The position numbers and the translations under genes are program-made. This document shows positions 1-8,563 of a DNA stretch of 54,518 nt, one piece after another; within the stretch, counting starts at the first letter, position 1; every line of letters starts with the position of its first letter. The stretch is from contig JAKURY010000015.1 of assembly GCA_022452145.1 (NCBI GenBank), positions 1 through 54,518 on the forward strand. The letters run 5' to 3'. Origin of the DNA: Acidimicrobiales bacterium (GTDB taxonomy: Bacteria > Actinomycetota > Acidimicrobiia > Acidimicrobiales > MedAcidi-G1). Under the pieces are notes generated by a model. It saw only the letters and a program-made list of their open reading frames with translations. It had not been told where the DNA came from and made no database searches.

Positions 1-168
1 GGCCTGCGCATGCACTACGAGGCGTGGCTGCAGCTCCGGGGAGAGGCACCGGCGGATCGGCGGATTGGCACTCTCGCCGATCGCAGCCGGGCCCTCGTCC
101 ACAACCTCGGGGGCTATCCGGGCGAGATGGTGTCCTTCGTGGGGATCGTCGGCACCGAGCTGGGTTGA
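1..168 (+). CDS. C-terminal fragment of an unidentified protein
   Basis: An open frame enters from the left edge in frame 1 and ends at TGA 166-168, giving 55 residues ending in GIVGTELG. The fragment begins GLRMHYEAWLQL and contains no motif I recognise. It is probably the tail of a longer gene because the frame has no stop back to base 1 and its composition is protein-like (hydrophobic/charged alternation). The next gene (210-917) is convergent to it. No function is assigned. Confidence 0.55.
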   Translation, partial: GLRMHYEAWLQLRGEAPADRRIGTLADRSRALVHNLGGYPGEMVSFVGIVGTELG

Positions 169-209
169 GGAGGGCGCCCGCCGGCGCAGGAGCGCCGTCC
201 CGGTTCGCG

Positions 210-917
210 TCAGGGAGCCATCGCCACCCAGGCGTCGACCACGGCACCATCGCCGAACGACTCCAGGGACGGCAGCCGGCGGTTCCACATGAAGAGGGCC
301 AGGTCGGACGCCGTGCCCCGCACTGCCGCATCGCCCCGGCCGTGCTCGTGTACGACGTTTAGCACGTCGTCCACGGCGGTCAGCAGCCACTCGCCGTCCC
401 CGTCGGTCCGGTGGAGGTGGAGTGATCCTTCCGGGTAGCCGGTCGTGGGTCCCCGCATCTGGTACCTCCAGGCGACGTCGAGGGCCTCGGCGATCCCGTC
501 GGCTGCCAGGTCCGCGTCGATGGGATCGGCGTCGCCGGCGGCGTTCTCGGCATCCCAGCGGTGGATGGCGGTCTCATGGGCGACCCGGCGACCGATCCAA
601 CCGACGTCACGACCCTCGGCGGGGCACCAGTTCCAGGCCGGGGCCTCCGGGTCCGCGTCGGCCAGCAGCGCCAGCAGCGCGTCCAGGGCCTCGACGGTTG
701 TCGAGGTGTCGTCGGGATCGGGCCTGGTGGGCCGGTCGGGCGAGGCGGCCGCCACCTGGGTGGCCATGAACCCCCACACGCTCCGCATGTGATCGGCGAG
801 GCCGGTGTTGTCCCAGTCGGGGCAGTGCTCCACCCGGGCATCCGGGGCCCGGTCCACGGCGGCCAGCAGGGCCCTCCCTTCTCGTTCGATTGCGGTCAGG
901 TACCCGGCACGTTCCAT
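210..917 (-). CDS. Maleylpyruvate isomerase family, mycothiol-dependent-type protein
   Basis: 235 residues of the DinB/MDMPI metalloenzyme fold. The three expected zinc ligands are visible: His43 in LADHMRSVWGF, and Glu115 and His119 in the HETAIHRWDAE segment; the N-terminal CPDWD (residues 32-36) matches the CPxW motif of the family. A C-terminal MDMPI_C-like segment follows from about residue 150. Family members use mycothiol in isomerisation or S-transfer, but the true substrate is unknown, as many paralogues lack a known reaction. The ATG at 917 is preceded by CAGACT (924-929, minus strand) and a 6-base gap, consistent with a leaderless transcript. Family assignment is firm; the reaction is not. 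Confidence 0.85.
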   Translation of the reverse strand: MERAGYLTAIEREGRALLAAVDRAPDARVEHCPDWDNTGLADHMRSVWGFMATQVAAASPDRPTRPDPDDTSTTVEALDALLALLADADPEAPAWNWCPAEGRDVGWIGRRVAHETAIHRWDAENAAGDADPIDADLAADGIAEALDVAWRYQMRGPTTGYPEGSLHLHRTDGDGEWLLTAVDDVLNVVHEHGRGDAAVRGTASDLALFMWNRRLPSLESFGDGAVVDAWVAMAP

Positions 918-1004
918 GGCCGGAGTCTGGCCCGGCTCGGCCCGGAACGGCCAGTCGTCGGCCGCCGTTTCATGGGCCGCCGGCCATCGGGGTGGGTCGG
1001 CGAC

Positions 1005-1877
1005 TCAGGAACCCGGCGGCCCGTCCTGTTCGCGGAGGAAGGCCTCCAACTCGGCGGCCAGGTCGTCGCCCCTGGGCATGAGGTCCTCGCTCTGGTCGAC
1101 TTGGGACTCCAGCCGGCGCACGTGGGTACTCACCTCGTCGTCGCCGGCCACCGCCTGGTCCACCCGCGACTGCCACTCGGCGGCGGGGCCGTCCAGGTCG
1201 GCATGTGCGGTGTCGATGCCGCTGACCTGCTCGAACCGACGGAGCAGGGCGCGGGTGGCCTTGGGATTGGGGGAGTCGGGCAGGTAGTAGGGGACCGAAA
1301 CCCGCAACGAGATGACCGGCACGCCGGCCCTGTCGAGGGTGTCGTGGAGGACGCCCACCACCCCGGTCGGCCCCTGGTACGACGGCCGGTCCAGGCCCAG
1401 TCGGTCGGCCAGGTCGCGGTTCGTGGAGCTTCCGGTGACCGCCGGAGGCCGGGTGTGGGGCGACATGCCGCTCATGGACCCGAGCGTCACCACCATCCGT
1501 GACTCGGACCGGATAGCCGCCTCCAGCAGGGCCTCGGTGAACGTCCGCCACCTGAGGTGGGGTTCGACGCCGGACACCAGCACCAGGTCGCGTTGGCCCT
1601 CAGCGGTCCGGACGGCCAGCACCCGGTTGGTGGCCCAGCGGATCCAGCGCACGTCGTGGTCGTCGAACTCCACGACCGGTCGTTCCTGGGTGAAGTCGAA
1701 GAACGTCTCAGGGTCGACGTCGCCGACCTGCACGCTGCCGAGGCGTTCGGCCAGCCACTCAACCGCTGAGGTGGCCGATCCGGCGGCGTCGAACAGCCCG
1801 CGGAAGGCCACGACCAGGATCGGACGGTCCAACCCTGCGGCCAGCTGGTCGTCGGCAGTCCACCGGAGCTCCTCCAT
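1005..1877 (-). CDS. PAC2 (proteasome assembly chaperone-like) family protein
   Basis: 290 residues from ATG 1877. The pattern RPILVVAFRGLFDAAGSATSA at the N-terminus, the central strand/loop around LVLVSGVEPHLRW, and the motif VTGSSTNRDLADRLGL followed by SYQGPTGVVGVLH are typical of actinobacterial PAC2-domain proteins, which often occur as a single copy in genomes with a Pup-proteasome. A C-terminal tail from about residue 235 (VDQAVAGDDEV to the end) is charged and probably helical. The frame stays open upstream to 2249, but that would run through the divergent promoter region and into the MFS gene, so the ATG at 1877 is preferred. Function in actinobacteria is not established. Confidence 0.8.
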   Translation of the reverse strand: MEELRWTADDQLAAGLDRPILVVAFRGLFDAAGSATSAVEWLAERLGSVQVGDVDPETFFDFTQERPVVEFDDHDVRWIRWATNRVLAVRTAEGQRDLVLVSGVEPHLRWRTFTEALLEAAIRSESRMVVTLGSMSGMSPHTRPPAVTGSSTNRDLADRLGLDRPSYQGPTGVVGVLHDTLDRAGVPVISLRVSVPYYLPDSPNPKATRALLRRFEQVSGIDTAHADLDGPAAEWQSRVDQAVAGDDEVSTHVRRLESQVDQSEDLMPRGDDLAAELEAFLREQDGPPGS

Positions 1878-1902
1878 TCCGACAGGTTCGCAGATGGAAC
1901 CA

Positions 1903-1963
1903 CCGGATCGGGGACCGGCCGCAGGGTCGGGGCCTGTTGCCGGATCGGGGACCGGCCGCAGGG
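1903..1963. repeat. 24-bp direct repeat, 37-bp period, in divergent promoter region
   Basis: An identical 24-base sequence beginning CCGGATCGGGGACCGGCC occurs at 1903-1926 and again at 1940-1963. The copies lie between the divergently transcribed PAC2 gene and the MFS gene, so they were probably made by a 37-bp tandem duplication. No known operator motif is evident in them. Confidence 0.85.
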
Positions 1964-2012
1964 GCCCGTGCCGGGTCAGGCCCGCTGGACGACGCCGTGC
2001 GAGCATCCGACT

Positions 2013-3233
2013 GTGACGACCGCCGGGGACCACCGCCACCCGTACCGGTGGGTCCTGTTCGTCGGGATCTGCGGCGTCTACTTCGCCTTCGGGGTGGTGG
2101 CCATGTCGGTTCCCCCGCTGGTGGGCGAGGTCCGGGCCGACCTGGGCCTCAGCCGCGGCGCCATGGGCCTGGCCCTCGGAGCCTGGCAGCTCGTCTACAT
2201 AGTGAGCGCACCGATAGGCGGCCGCCTGATCGACCGACTGGGCGTCCACCGCGGCATCCTGCTCGGGTCGCTGGTGGTCATGGCGAGCGGGTTCGTCCGT
2301 GCGGCCGCCGGTGGCTTCGGCACCTTCTGGCTGGCCATCTCCCTGTTCGGGGTGGGTGGCCCGCTCATCTCGGCGGGAGCCCCGAAGGCCGTGAGCCTAT
2401 GGTTCACAGCAGAGCGGGAGCGCCGCCTGGCCATCGGCGTCTACAGCACCATGCCGGCCATCGGGGGAATGGCGACCCTCGTACTCTCCAACTCCGTCCT
2501 CATGCCGTTGACCGGCTCGTGGCGGGCAACCGTTGTCATCGAGACGGGCCTGATGGTCGTCGCCCTGCTCGCCTGGCTGGTGGTCTCGGGTCGTGCACCC
2601 GACCCGCCTGCCGCTGTCACGCCGCCTAGTGGTGTCGTCGTCGTCGGCCGACGGGGCCTGTTGGCGAGCTCCGAGTTCCGGCTGATCCTGGTGCTGGGCC
2701 TCGGCGTGTTCTTCGTCGGCCACGGCCTCGGGGGTTGGATGCCCGAGGTACTCAGGGAGCACAGCGGGTTCTCACCGATGGCGGCGGCCAACTGGGCGGC
2801 GCTGGGTGGCCTCGTGGGCGTGGTCGCCTCCCTCGTCGTTCCCCGTAGCACCGAACGCCGGCGCCTCCCGACGACGATGGCCGCCATGCTGCTGCTGGTC
2901 GCCGTGGGCGTGGTTGCCATCGTCATCCTCCCCACGGTTCTGGATCCGATTCCCGTCGCCATGGCCGGGGTGCGGTCTGCCATGGTCCCGCTGGCGCTGG
3001 TGGCCCTAATGGAGTCCGAGGGCGTGGACGGGTCCAACACCGGCGTCGCCTACGGCCTCTGGTTCGCGGTGGCCGAGGTCGGTGGCGTGACCGGACCCCT
3101 GGTGCTGGGCCGCGTGGCCGACACCTCGGCCGGCTTCGGTGGAGCGCTCGTCCTCGTGGCCCTGGTGTGTGTCGCCATGCTCGTTCCGATTGCCCGGCTC
3201 CGGCGGTTCACCGACACGGGTCTCCGCCGGTGA
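2013..3233 (+). CDS. Major facilitator superfamily transporter (CynX/NimT-like)
   Basis: 406 residues from GTG 2013, with about twelve hydrophobic segments separated by short loops and the MFS signature-like loop GGRLIDRLGVHRG between TM2 and TM3 near residue 75. A cytoplasmic central loop (residues about 195-215, RAPDPPAAVTPPSG) divides two six-helix halves. It is an inner-membrane secondary carrier; the substrate cannot be read from the sequence. The start is chosen because GAGCAT at 2001-2006 sits 6 bases before GTG 2013, while the alternative ATG 1968 adds a non-hydrophobic 15-residue extension that overlaps the repeat region. The gene is transcribed divergently from the PAC2 gene. Confidence 0.85.
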   Translation: MTTAGDHRHPYRWVLFVGICGVYFAFGVVAMSVPPLVGEVRADLGLSRGAMGLALGAWQLVYIVSAPIGGRLIDRLGVHRGILLGSLVVMASGFVRAAAGGFGTFWLAISLFGVGGPLISAGAPKAVSLWFTAERERRLAIGVYSTMPAIGGMATLVLSNSVLMPLTGSWRATVVIETGLMVVALLAWLVVSGRAPDPPAAVTPPSGVVVVGRRGLLASSEFRLILVLGLGVFFVGHGLGGWMPEVLREHSGFSPMAAANWAALGGLVGVVASLVVPRSTERRRLPTTMAAMLLLVAVGVVAIVILPTVLDPIPVAMAGVRSAMVPLALVALMESEGVDGSNTGVAYGLWFAVAEVGGVTGPLVLGRVADTSAGFGGALVLVALVCVAMLVPIARLRRFTDTGLRR

Positions 3234-3306
3234 TCCGGACCCGGAGTAGTTTCGGCGGTGGCCTGACGGGAGGTCAGGCATCCCGGCAGCACCGGGCGGG
3301 AGCCCC

Positions 3307-5637
3307 ATGACCACCAACGACACTGGAGCCGACCCGACTGAGGCCTATGCGGGCTTTCGGGGCGAGGTCGGTCGGATCATGTCCACCTCGACCCCTGACT
3401 GGCCACAGCCCCCGACGGCTCCTGACGGCGCGCCCAACGTGCTGGTCGTGCTGGTGGACGACCTCGGGTACAGCGACGTCGGGTGCTACGGCTCCGAGGT
3501 GGACACCCCGAACATCGACCGGTTGGCCGCCGAAGGCCTGCGCTACGCCAACTTCCACGTCAACCCCATGTGCTCGCCCACACGGGCATCCCTGCTCACA
3601 GGGCTGAACCACCACCTGGCCGGTGTGGGCACCGTGTGCCACATGGAGCCGGGCTTTCCCGGCTACGCGGCGACCATCAGGGAGGACGCAGTCACGATGG
3701 GTGGGGTCCTGAGGGATGCCGGCTGGTCGACGCTCATGGTCGGCAAGTGGCACCTCTGTCCGGACTCGCAGCTCACCGAGGCCGGTCCCCGGAACGGCTG
3801 GCCGTGCCAGAAGGGCTTCGACCGCTTCTACGGGATCCTGGACGGCTTCACGAACTTCCACCAGCCCCACCGCCTATACGAGGACAACCGGGCCCTGGAC
3901 ATCGACGACTTCCCCGACGGCTACTACTTCACCGACGACCTGACCGACCGGGCCCTCGGCATGGTCGCCGAACTCCGGGACGGGCACCCCCGCAGGCCGT
4001 GGTTTCTGTACTTCGCCCACGGGGCGGTCCATGCTCCGCTGCAGGCCAAGCCTGCTGACATCGGAAAGTACCGGGGTCGCTACGAGGCGGGCTGGGACGA
4101 GGTCCGCCGTCGCCGCTTCGAACGCCAGAAGGAGCTCGGGATCATGGCGGCCGACGTCGTGCTGCCACCCCGCAACACCGAGGAGGGCTACGCCGTCAAG
4201 GCGTGGGACGACCTGTCGGCGATGGAGAGGGAGCTATTCGCCAGGTACCAGGAGATCTTCGCCGGCATGGTCGACAACGTCGACCAGAACCTGGGTCGCC
4301 TCCGAGACGGGCTGGAGGCCATGGGCGAGTGGGAGAACACGATCGTCGTGTTCACCTCGGACAACGGCGGGAGCAGGGAGGGGCTGGACAACGGCACGTC
4401 GGCCTACTTCCGCACGCTGATCGGCCAGACCCGCACCAACCCGTTGGACTCCGTCGAGCTCGACCACTCGCGCCTGGACCTGATGGGCGGACCCAGGACC
4501 CTGCCCCACTATCCGTCGGGCTGGGCGATGGTGTCGGGCACGCCCTTCCGCCTCTACAAGATCAACACCCACCAGGGCGGCCACCAGGTGCCGTTCATCC
4601 TCTCGAAGGGTTCGGGCCTGCCAGGCGGAGGCGGCATCCGTCGCCAGTACCAGCACGTCACCGACCTGCTGCCCACCCTGCTGGACCTCGTCGGCGTCGA
4701 CATGCCGACCACCGTGCACGGGCGACCCGTTCCGGCCCCGGCAGGGGCCAGCTTCACGCCGTCGATCCACGACGGGGCGGCGGCCAGCACCCATCCCGAG
4801 CAGTACTACGAGCAGATGGGGCACCGGGGTATGTACCGCGACGGCTGGTCGGCCGTCGTCTGCCGGAAGCCACGCACGCCGTTCAGCGACGAGGTCTGGG
4901 AGCTGCACGACCTGGAAGAGGATCCGACGGAGAGTCGGAACCTGGCCGACGAGCACCCGGAGAAGGTCGCCGAGCTGGTCGACGCCTGGGAGCGGGCGGC
5001 CTGGGCCAACCAGGTGTTCCCGCTGGACGAGGGCAACAACGTCAAGAACCTGCTCAGGCCACCGTGGAACGCCGAGATGGAGGCAGAGGCCCGCTTCCTG
5101 CCCGACAGCCCGACCACCGAGCGCTACCGGTCCCTGCAACTCGTCAACTCCCGTTCGTTCGAGGTCGAGGTCTCGCTGGACCTGGCTGCCGGCGACCGCG
5201 GCACGCTGGTGGCCCACGGCGACCAGGGCGGCGGCTACGCCCTCTACGTGGTCGACGACCGGCTGCTCCTGGCGTGGAACGGCTACGGCTCCATGACCGA
5301 GGTCGACGGGGGTCCGGTGGTCGCAGGCACGTCGTCGATCCTGCTGGTGGTCGAGGCTGTGGGGAACCTGGCCGTGCACGTCGAGCTGAGGGTGGACGGG
5401 ACGGTCGTGGCCGGTGCCCGCGACCTGCCGGCTCTCACCGCGATGGCGCCGTTCCAGGGCATAGACGTGGGCATCGACAGGCGTTCGCCGGTGTCGTGGT
5501 CGATCCGGGAGAGGTACGGGACCTTCACGTGGTCCGGGACCCTGCACCACGTGACCTACCGTCCGGGGGAGCCTGCCCCCGACGCCGGGCCGCGCTGGCT
5601 GGATGTCCTGCGCGAGGCGGGCACCAGGTTCGAGTAG
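3307..5637 (+). CDS. Arylsulfatase (formylglycine-dependent sulfatase, S1 type)
   Basis: 776 residues. The sulfatase signature CSPTRASLLTG begins at Cys89, the residue converted to formylglycine by FGE; Asp51-Asp52 (VLVDDLGYSDVG) are the expected calcium ligands, and VGKWHLC near residue 146 is the second signature region. A later FTSDNGG segment supplies further metal ligands. The C-terminal 150 residues (from about 610) look like a separate beta-rich region. It would hydrolyse sulfate esters of an organic substrate. There is no obvious signal peptide, so it is either cytoplasmic or exported by an unrecognised route. The start at 3307 follows GGGAG; ATG 3379 (Met25) is an alternative. No formylglycine-generating enzyme gene is in the window. 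Confidence 0.9.
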   Translation: MTTNDTGADPTEAYAGFRGEVGRIMSTSTPDWPQPPTAPDGAPNVLVVLVDDLGYSDVGCYGSEVDTPNIDRLAAEGLRYANFHVNPMCSPTRASLLTGLNHHLAGVGTVCHMEPGFPGYAATIREDAVTMGGVLRDAGWSTLMVGKWHLCPDSQLTEAGPRNGWPCQKGFDRFYGILDGFTNFHQPHRLYEDNRALDIDDFPDGYYFTDDLTDRALGMVAELRDGHPRRPWFLYFAHGAVHAPLQAKPADIGKYRGRYEAGWDEVRRRRFERQKELGIMAADVVLPPRNTEEGYAVKAWDDLSAMERELFARYQEIFAGMVDNVDQNLGRLRDGLEAMGEWENTIVVFTSDNGGSREGLDNGTSAYFRTLIGQTRTNPLDSVELDHSRLDLMGGPRTLPHYPSGWAMVSGTPFRLYKINTHQGGHQVPFILSKGSGLPGGGGIRRQYQHVTDLLPTLLDLVGVDMPTTVHGRPVPAPAGASFTPSIHDGAAASTHPEQYYEQMGHRGMYRDGWSAVVCRKPRTPFSDEVWELHDLEEDPTESRNLADEHPEKVAELVDAWERAAWANQVFPLDEGNNVKNLLRPPWNAEMEAEARFLPDSPTTERYRSLQLVNSRSFEVEVSLDLAAGDRGTLVAHGDQGGGYALYVVDDRLLLAWNGYGSMTEVDGGPVVAGTSSILLVVEAVGNLAVHVELRVDGTVVAGARDLPALTAMAPFQGIDVGIDRRSPVSWSIRERYGTFTWSGTLHHVTYRPGEPAPDAGPRWLDVLREAGTRFE

Positions 5638-5680
5638 GCGACCCGGGGATCCCCCGGGCGGACGGGAAACGGAGTCGAGG

Positions 5681-6304
5681 ATGGACCTGCAGGAGTTGGT
5701 CGGTCCGGCGCACACGGCGCTGTGCATCGTGGAGTGCCAGAACGGGGTGGTCGGGCCGGAGTCCAGCATGGCTGCCGTGGCCGATGCCGTGGCCAAGGCC
5801 GGATTGCTGTCCCGCCTGGGTGGCCTGGCCGCAGCGGCACGCACCGCCGGGGTGAAGGTGGTGCACGCCACGTTCCACTCGAGGGCCGACCAGTGGGGCG
5901 GCAACCGGAACTCCCGCCTCTTCGCTGCGGCCAGGAGGGCCGATGTGCAGCAGGTGGTCGGGACGCCGGCCGTGGATCCGACACCAGAGCTTGGCTACGA
6001 GCTGGGTGTCGACGTGGTCCTGCCCCGCTTCCACGGACTCTCGGCAGACTCAGGCAGCGGGCTGTCGGCCATGCTCCACAACGAGGGGATCACCACCGTG
6101 GTAGTCGCCGGGGTGACCCTAAACGTGGCCATCCCCAACACCGTCTTCGACCTCGTCAACGCCGGCTTCCAGGTCGTGGTGCCGACCGACGGATCGGTGG
6201 CCACCCCCGTGGCCTACGGCGACCAGGTGCTCGCCCACACCCTGGCCTACGTGGCGACCCTCAGCGACGTGACGACCCTCACCGAGGCCTGGCTGCAGGC
6301 CTGA
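5681..6304 (+). CDS. Isochorismatase/cysteine-hydrolase fold protein lacking the catalytic triad
   Basis: 207 residues with the isochorismatase-like Rossmann layout: ALCIVECQNGVVG (residues 13-25), the central VVLPRFHGLSA and the late VVVAGVTLNVAIPNT. The canonical Asp, Lys and Cys are replaced: Glu18 stands where Asp occurs in D-x-QN, Arg116 where Lys occurs, and Ala150 where the nucleophilic Cys occurs. So either the protein is not a cysteine hydrolase or it uses another mechanism. ATG 5681 is chosen over the in-frame ATG 5603, which lies inside the sulfatase gene; 43 bases separate it from the sulfatase stop, so co-transcription is likely. The role is unknown; proximity suggests a link to sulfate-ester metabolism, which is only inference. 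Confidence 0.8.
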   Translation: MDLQELVGPAHTALCIVECQNGVVGPESSMAAVADAVAKAGLLSRLGGLAAAARTAGVKVVHATFHSRADQWGGNRNSRLFAAARRADVQQVVGTPAVDPTPELGYELGVDVVLPRFHGLSADSGSGLSAMLHNEGITTVVVAGVTLNVAIPNTVFDLVNAGFQVVVPTDGSVATPVAYGDQVLAHTLAYVATLSDVTTLTEAWLQA

Positions 6305-6307
6305 TAC

Positions 6308-6330
6308 GACCGGCCCGAAGGGCCTCGGTC
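6308..6330. terminator. Bidirectional hairpin between convergent genes
   Basis: GACCG/CGGTC outer arms and GCCC/GGGC inner arms with a GAA loop form a hairpin between the stops at 6304 (+) and 6336 (-). There is no T-tract, as is common for GC-rich actinobacterial terminators. Confidence 0.45.
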
Positions 6331-6335
6331 CGGCC

Positions 6336-7577
6336 TCAGGGCCGACGGCGGCGCAGGCCGACGGCCAGCGAGACCAGGATCCCCACCAGGACCCCCTGTT
6401 CGACCCGTGGGCTGAGGGCCAGGGTGGCGCAGAACGTCACCCACGCCACGACTGCGTTGGACTGCGAACGCCGGGCCATTCCCAGGAGCTGCCTGGGTTT
6501 CACCAGGCCGACCACGGCCGCGATGACCACCCCGCCAAGGGTGGCCCGGGGGAGCGGGGCCAGAACGTCGGCGAACGGCAGGAAGGCCAGCACGGTGGCT
6601 CCGGTGACCAGGCCGGACCAGCGCGTCCTGGCCCCGGCCAGTCGGTTCAGCGACGACCGGCTGAAGGATCCACCCACCGGGAACGACCCGGAGACGGCGG
6701 CGGCCACGTTGGCCACTCCCGAGCTCACGAATTCCCGGCTGGCACTCCACCGCTGGCAGTCCGCCTCGGCGAACACCCGGGCGATGGAGGCCGGCTCGGC
6801 GAAGCCCACCAGGGCGATGAGGATGCCGCCGACCAGCAGCGAGCCGGTCGAGCCCCAGGGGAGGTCCAGCGAGAGGGTGGGGAGGTCCGTCGGCACGTTG
6901 CCGACCACCGGTCCGTCGTATCCGGTCATTCGGCTGACCACGAGGCTGCCCCCGACGGCGATGAGGGCACCGGGAAACATCCTGTGCACGACCCTGCGAC
7001 CTGCCAGCACCAGCAGGACGGTCGTGGCGGCTATGGCCAACGACGCTCCTTCCCAGTCGCCGGGATGGCCCAGCGACCAACCGGCCCGCCAGAGCACCCC
7101 ACCCCCCGGGGCCGCTGCGCCGACTGACTTCGGAAACTGCGAGGCCAGGATCAGGATTGCCGCCGCAGAGGTGAATCCGGTGACCACCGGGTCACGCATC
7201 AGGTGGGTGACCACGCCCAACCGGAAGAGCCCCAGCAGCAGACGGGTGACGCCGACCACCAGGGCGAGCAGGGCGGCCAGCGCCACGTAGTCGGTGCTGC
7301 CGGGGTCGGCCAGGCTGGCCAGCACACCGAAGGTCAGCAGGCTGGTGAGCGCCACCGGTCCCGTCTGGAGGTATGGCGATGAGGCGAAGAGGGCAAACAG
7401 GATCGGTGGCAGCGCCGAGGCGAAGAGCCCCAGGTGGGACGGCAGCCCGGCCAACTCGGCGTAGGCCATCGACTGGGGGATCAGCACCATTGCCACGCTC
7501 AGCCCGGCCACCACGTCGGCGGGGACCGGCCGGCTCGGGGGAACGGTGAGGGGCTCGGTGGTCGCTCCGTCGGTCAC
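6336..7577 (-). CDS. SulP (SLC26) family anion transporter without a STAS domain
   Basis: 413 residues, almost wholly hydrophobic segments. The N-terminal PADVVAGLSVAMVLIPQSMAYAELAG motif and the following GLFASALPPILFALFASS are the SulP signature; further typical stretches are PVVTGFTSAAAILI and VSGSFPVGGSFSRSSLN. SulP proteins carry sulfate, bicarbonate or other anions across the inner membrane. Typical members have about 550-700 residues with a cytoplasmic C-terminal STAS domain; this one stops directly after the last membrane helix (VGLRRRRP), so the STAS domain is missing. The start is GTG at 7577. It converges with the isochorismatase-fold gene and lies near the sulfatase, so sulfate transport is an attractive but unproven guess. 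Confidence 0.88.
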   Translation of the reverse strand: MTDGATTEPLTVPPSRPVPADVVAGLSVAMVLIPQSMAYAELAGLPSHLGLFASALPPILFALFASSPYLQTGPVALTSLLTFGVLASLADPGSTDYVALAALLALVVGVTRLLLGLFRLGVVTHLMRDPVVTGFTSAAAILILASQFPKSVGAAAPGGGVLWRAGWSLGHPGDWEGASLAIAATTVLLVLAGRRVVHRMFPGALIAVGGSLVVSRMTGYDGPVVGNVPTDLPTLSLDLPWGSTGSLLVGGILIALVGFAEPASIARVFAEADCQRWSASREFVSSGVANVAAAVSGSFPVGGSFSRSSLNRLAGARTRWSGLVTGATVLAFLPFADVLAPLPRATLGGVVIAAVVGLVKPRQLLGMARRSQSNAVVAWVTFCATLALSPRVEQGVLVGILVSLAVGLRRRRP

Positions 7578-7641
7578 CTCGGCACCCTAGGTGCCCCGTC
7601 GCCGGGTCCTGCCGACCCGGTCCGAGGTCAGCTGCTGTTGG

Positions 7642-7647
7642 TAGCGT
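7642..7647 (+). promoter_or_regulatory. Leaderless -10 element TAGCGT for Nudix gene
   Basis: TAGCGT is followed by 6 bases and then ATG 7654, placing the expected transcription start on the start codon. No Shine-Dalgarno sequence intervenes. Confidence 0.5.
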
Positions 7648-7653
7648 CGGGCG

Positions 7654-8535
7654 ATGGCCGGTGGACGGGGCAGCATGCGGCCCACAGGTACGCCTCGCCA
7701 CGAGTTGCCGGTGGACGGCGTGCCGATCAGGCCGGCAGCCACGATCCTGCTGGTGGCCGACCGGCCGGACCTGCACGTCCTGACCCTGCGACGGACCGAC
7801 GCATCCACGTTCGTGGCCGGGCACACCCTGTTTCCCGGTGGCGCGGTGGACGAGGGTGACCACGACCCACGCTGGCCGTCGCTGGTTACCGGATTGTCGG
7901 CCAGCGCCGCTGCGGAGCGGCTGGGAGTGGCCGACGGCCTGGGGTTCTGGACCGCAGCGGTCCGCGAGACGCTGGAGGAGGTCGGCGTGGCGGTCGGTAC
8001 CGGGGATCCCGTGTTGGCCGCCCGACTGGTGGAGGGCCGCCGTGACCTGGAGGCAGGGCGGATCGGCCTGGTCGACCTGGTCCGGGAGAGCGGGACCAGC
8101 CTGGACCTGTCGGGCATCCACGCCGTGGCCCGGTGGGTGACGCCGATGCCCAGCATCAAGCGGTACGACACGTACTTCTTCGTGGCCACCGTGGACCCGA
8201 ACGTCCAGCCGGAGGTGGACGGACGCGAGGCGGTGCACGCCGAGTGGTGCAGGCCGGCGGACGTCCTGGAGCGGTGGCGGGCCGGCGAGCTCACGATGAT
8301 CAGCCCGACTATCAGCATGTTCCAGCGGCTGGCCTCCCACGTTTCGGCCACCGGCGTGCTGTCCGCAGCAGAGGCCGGCGGACCCGTGCTGAGGGCCCGG
8401 ATCCTCGACGACTCGACCACGCCGGTCCGCTTCGAGGGGGATCCGGGCTTCAACGAGCCGGGGACCAGGGAGAGCCTGGGCTGGGTGTGGCTTCCTGCCG
8501 GGGACCGCCCCGACCCCACGACCGGGTGGGCCTGA
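7654..8535 (+). CDS. Nudix hydrolase, NUDT19-like
   Basis: 293 residues. The Nudix box is split: GG at residues 62-63 (FPGGAVDEGD) and the metal-binding REtlEEvG at 104-111 are separated by about 40 residues in place of the usual dozen or so, the insertion seen in the NUDT19/acyl-CoA diphosphatase branch. The core from Pro27 (PAATILLV) to about 230 fits the fold, with the motif GIHAVARWVTPMPSIKRYDTYFF typical of that branch. It would cleave a nucleoside diphosphate linked to another moiety, possibly a CoA derivative; the substrate is not shown by sequence. It is divergent from the SulP gene. Confidence 0.82.
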   Translation: MAGGRGSMRPTGTPRHELPVDGVPIRPAATILLVADRPDLHVLTLRRTDASTFVAGHTLFPGGAVDEGDHDPRWPSLVTGLSASAAAERLGVADGLGFWTAAVRETLEEVGVAVGTGDPVLAARLVEGRRDLEAGRIGLVDLVRESGTSLDLSGIHAVARWVTPMPSIKRYDTYFFVATVDPNVQPEVDGREAVHAEWCRPADVLERWRAGELTMISPTISMFQRLASHVSATGVLSAAEAGGPVLRARILDDSTTPVRFEGDPGFNEPGTRESLGWVWLPAGDRPDPTTGWA

Positions 8536-8550
8536 CCCGACCAGCGCCCG

Positions 8551-8556
8551 TAGAAT
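8551..8556 (+). promoter_or_regulatory. Leaderless -10 element TAGAAT
   Basis: TAGAAT, a 7-base gap and then GTG 8564. This is one of the best -10 matches in the window and fixes the otherwise ambiguous start of the next gene. Confidence 0.55.
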
Positions 8557-8563
8557 TGGCTTC

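Noticed and set aside
4234-5904. A 556-residue minus-strand open frame over the sulfatase
   Set aside because: Shadow of the arylsulfatase gene, with no family motif.
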